From: Algoriphagus sp. AK58
GTDB lineage: Bacteria > Bacteroidota > Bacteroidia > Cytophagales > Cyclobacteriaceae
Assembly (NCBI RefSeq): GCF_014324365.1
Contig: NZ_QEIG01000007.1
Span: 233,830-297,829, forward strand
Direction: 5' to 3'
DNA: 64,000 bases
A model generated the notes under the pieces. It was not told the origin of the DNA. It searched no databases and saw only the letters and a program-made list of their open reading frames with translations. Made by a program: the position numbers and the translations under genes. This document shows positions 63,801 through 64,000 of the stretch, piece after piece. Numbering within the stretch: the stretch's first letter is position 1; each line of letters begins with the position of its first letter.

Positions 63801-63950
63801 AAGCCAACCGATCAGTCAGAAGCGGTGAGAAAAGAGCTGACCGAGCAAATAGATGTGCAGCTCGCTCGATTCCGAAAACTGGAGCGGGAGCAGATTTCAA
63901 GACTCCTCAATATTGAGGAAATGAAAACCAAGTTGGAAATCAAGAAGTAA
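60888..63950 (+). CDS. Secreted VPS10/sortilin-like BNR-repeat propeller protein
   Basis: A large exported protein of unknown role. The signal peptide ends near residue 26 (GNSLSAQQ). The N-terminal two thirds hold repeated BNR/Asp-box blades of the pattern STDGGKTW: TTNAGQTWKS, SADAGKTWSR, TTDGGATWQQ, SIDGGKTWDE, SKDAGQTWER, STDGGKTFKN, SEDGGATWST, TVDNGKTWQN, TKDYGKTWTK and SKDDGASWHS, forming two ten-bladed-type propellers as in sortilins. A beta-sandwich (about 765-865) and an alpha-helical C-terminal region (about 875-1020) follow. 1020 aa. It is not a sialidase since catalytic residues are not evident. Terminator at 63954-63985. Confidence 0.88.
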   Translation: MNTNFKRAWSGLLLILLLLGNSLSAQQVPDPKVYDAVQWRLIGPFRGGRADGVTGVKGSDKTYYFASTGGGIWKTTNAGQTWKSVSDGFFGGSMGAVAVAESDTSIVYAGGGEKTVRGNVSFGYGIWKSADAGKTWSRAGLDKSRFVSRLRIHPSNPNVVYAAVLGDIFKPDATRGVYKTTDGGATWQQVLFVNDVSGAVDLILDPNNPEVIYATTWELKRTPYSLESGGPGSKMFKSIDGGKTWDELSAKATFPKGLLGIMGVTVSPKNSNRLYAIIENDNGGVFTSKDAGQTWERVNEDRNLRQRAWYYSRIYADTQDEETLYVLNVDYHKSTDGGKTFKNFEAPHGDHHDLWIDPTNNQRMIIADDGGAQVSEDGGATWSTYMNQPTSQFYRVTTDNSFPYRIYGAQQDNSTVRIRHRNDGGAITEADWEPTAGGESGWIAPDPLDNDIVYGGSYGGLLTRENHRNGTSRTVNVWPDNPMGHGAEGMKYRFQWNFPIFFSPHNPKLLYTTSNQFHRSTNEGQSWEVFSPDLTRNDKSKLGPSGGPITKDNTSVEYYATIFTAAESPVKQGVIWAGSDDGLVHVTVDNGKTWQNVTPKDMPEWLQINSIEASPFEAGEAYFAATGYKGGNYAPYLYKTKDYGKTWTKIVSGIDAEHFTRVVRADPVKKGMLYAGTETGMYYSKDDGASWHSLQLNLPIVPITDLTIKENNLIAATQGRSFWIIDDLTVLHQAEPGIANKAFHLYKPQDSYRIDGVKRSSLTNGSNRPGGVLVYYFLKEKPKEELKIEFFNEKNERIRWFSTKGVNGDTLKVKEGAGEFNWNLRAENAEGFDGLIMWAANLRGPKVVPGTYKVKMTVDGQAQEQSFKVLADPRYESTQAELEEQYNFLLAVRDKITETHQTIKLIRAYRSELDSLSTKPDNLEAIKAEMQEIEETLYQTKNRSGQDPLNYPIRLNNKLAHLSSVVGNGDYKPTDQSEAVRKELTEQIDVQLARFRKLEREQISRLLNIEEMKTKLEIKK

Positions 63951-63953
63951 TGC

Positions 63954-63985
63954 AAAAGGCCTTCAGAAAACTCTGGAGGCCTTTT
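63954..63985 (+). terminator. Terminator after the BNR-repeat gene
   Basis: A 14-bp stem (AAAAGGCCTTCAGA / TCTGGAGGCCTTTT, one G-T pair), 4-nt loop, then TTT, 4 nt after the stop codon. Confidence 0.85.
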
Positions 63986-64000
63986 TTTGATAATCAGACC

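Overview
The window looks like an ordinary chromosomal segment of a marine or freshwater Bacteroidetes bacterium, most likely order Cytophagales, family Cyclobacteriaceae (Algoriphagus-like). This rests on the gene content: Na+-NQR, OmpA proteins with thrombospondin-type-3 linkers, a DUF4221 lipoprotein, an MG2/TonB-plug protein, VPS10/BNR secreted proteins, and a DnaJ with a reduced zinc finger. It also rests on promoter-like TTG / TAnnTTTG elements instead of E. coli-type boxes. I see no prophage, transposase, CRISPR array or rRNA. Assignments come from reading motifs, not from database searches.

Layout. 0.1-2.6 kb: aspartokinase and a Tat-exported Gfo/Idh oxidoreductase. 2.6-4.4 kb, minus: low-molecular-weight phosphatase, fructosamine-kinase-like protein and GNAT acetyltransferase, overlapping. 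4.6-8.1 kb, plus: waaA, rsgA, a PyrR-like phosphoribosyltransferase and panB. 8.3-10.1 kb: an exported PQQ-type propeller. 10.2-14.6 kb, minus: an alpha-glucan cluster (debranching enzyme, GT4 glycosyltransferase, GH57 amylase). 14.7-15.0 kb: a 46-codon gene not previously listed by length-limited ORF calling, and tRNA-His. 15.1-22.5 kb: dihydroorotase, DEAD-box helicase, M28 peptidase, gcvP. 22.5-27.7 kb: lipA, an outer-membrane protein, a decayed ORF, an Fe-S L-serine ammonia-lyase alpha chain, a small membrane protein, a Ca2+/Na+ exchanger and upp. 27.7-30.4 kb: two tandem OmpA-family paralogues. 30.6-35.5 kb: M42 peptidase, hpt, adk, obg, grpE, dnaJ. 35.5-41.8 kb: a DUF4097-like exported protein, a NatAB-type ABC exporter, a histidine kinase and prfC. 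42.0-46.0 kb, minus: an accessory-looking envelope cassette (Cys-rich 64-aa exported peptide, DUF4221 lipoprotein, MG2/plug protein without a barrel). 46.2-54.3 kb: adenine deaminase, cmk, ispH and nqrABCDE. 54.4-59.6 kb: DUF1080, DUF502 and DUF1569 proteins and class I ribonucleotide reductase. 60.1-63.95 kb: rplU, rpmA and a 1020-aa VPS10/BNR protein.

Most of the window is housekeeping. The strongest anomalies are: (i) nrdA, the large ribonucleotide reductase subunit, is split by an out-of-frame deletion just after its ATP-cone; (ii) the nqr operon ends in a terminator after nqrE with no nqrF; (iii) the peptide/DUF4221/MG2-plug cassette at 42-46 kb is the best candidate for an undescribed system; (iv) two unlisted small ORFs and one decayed ORF lie between genes. 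Many computed ORFs begin at TTG codons inside neighbours, so I moved several starts to the first sensible ATG (rsgA, GH57, phosphatase, exchanger, serine lyase, cmk, ispH, nqrA, nrdB, rplU).
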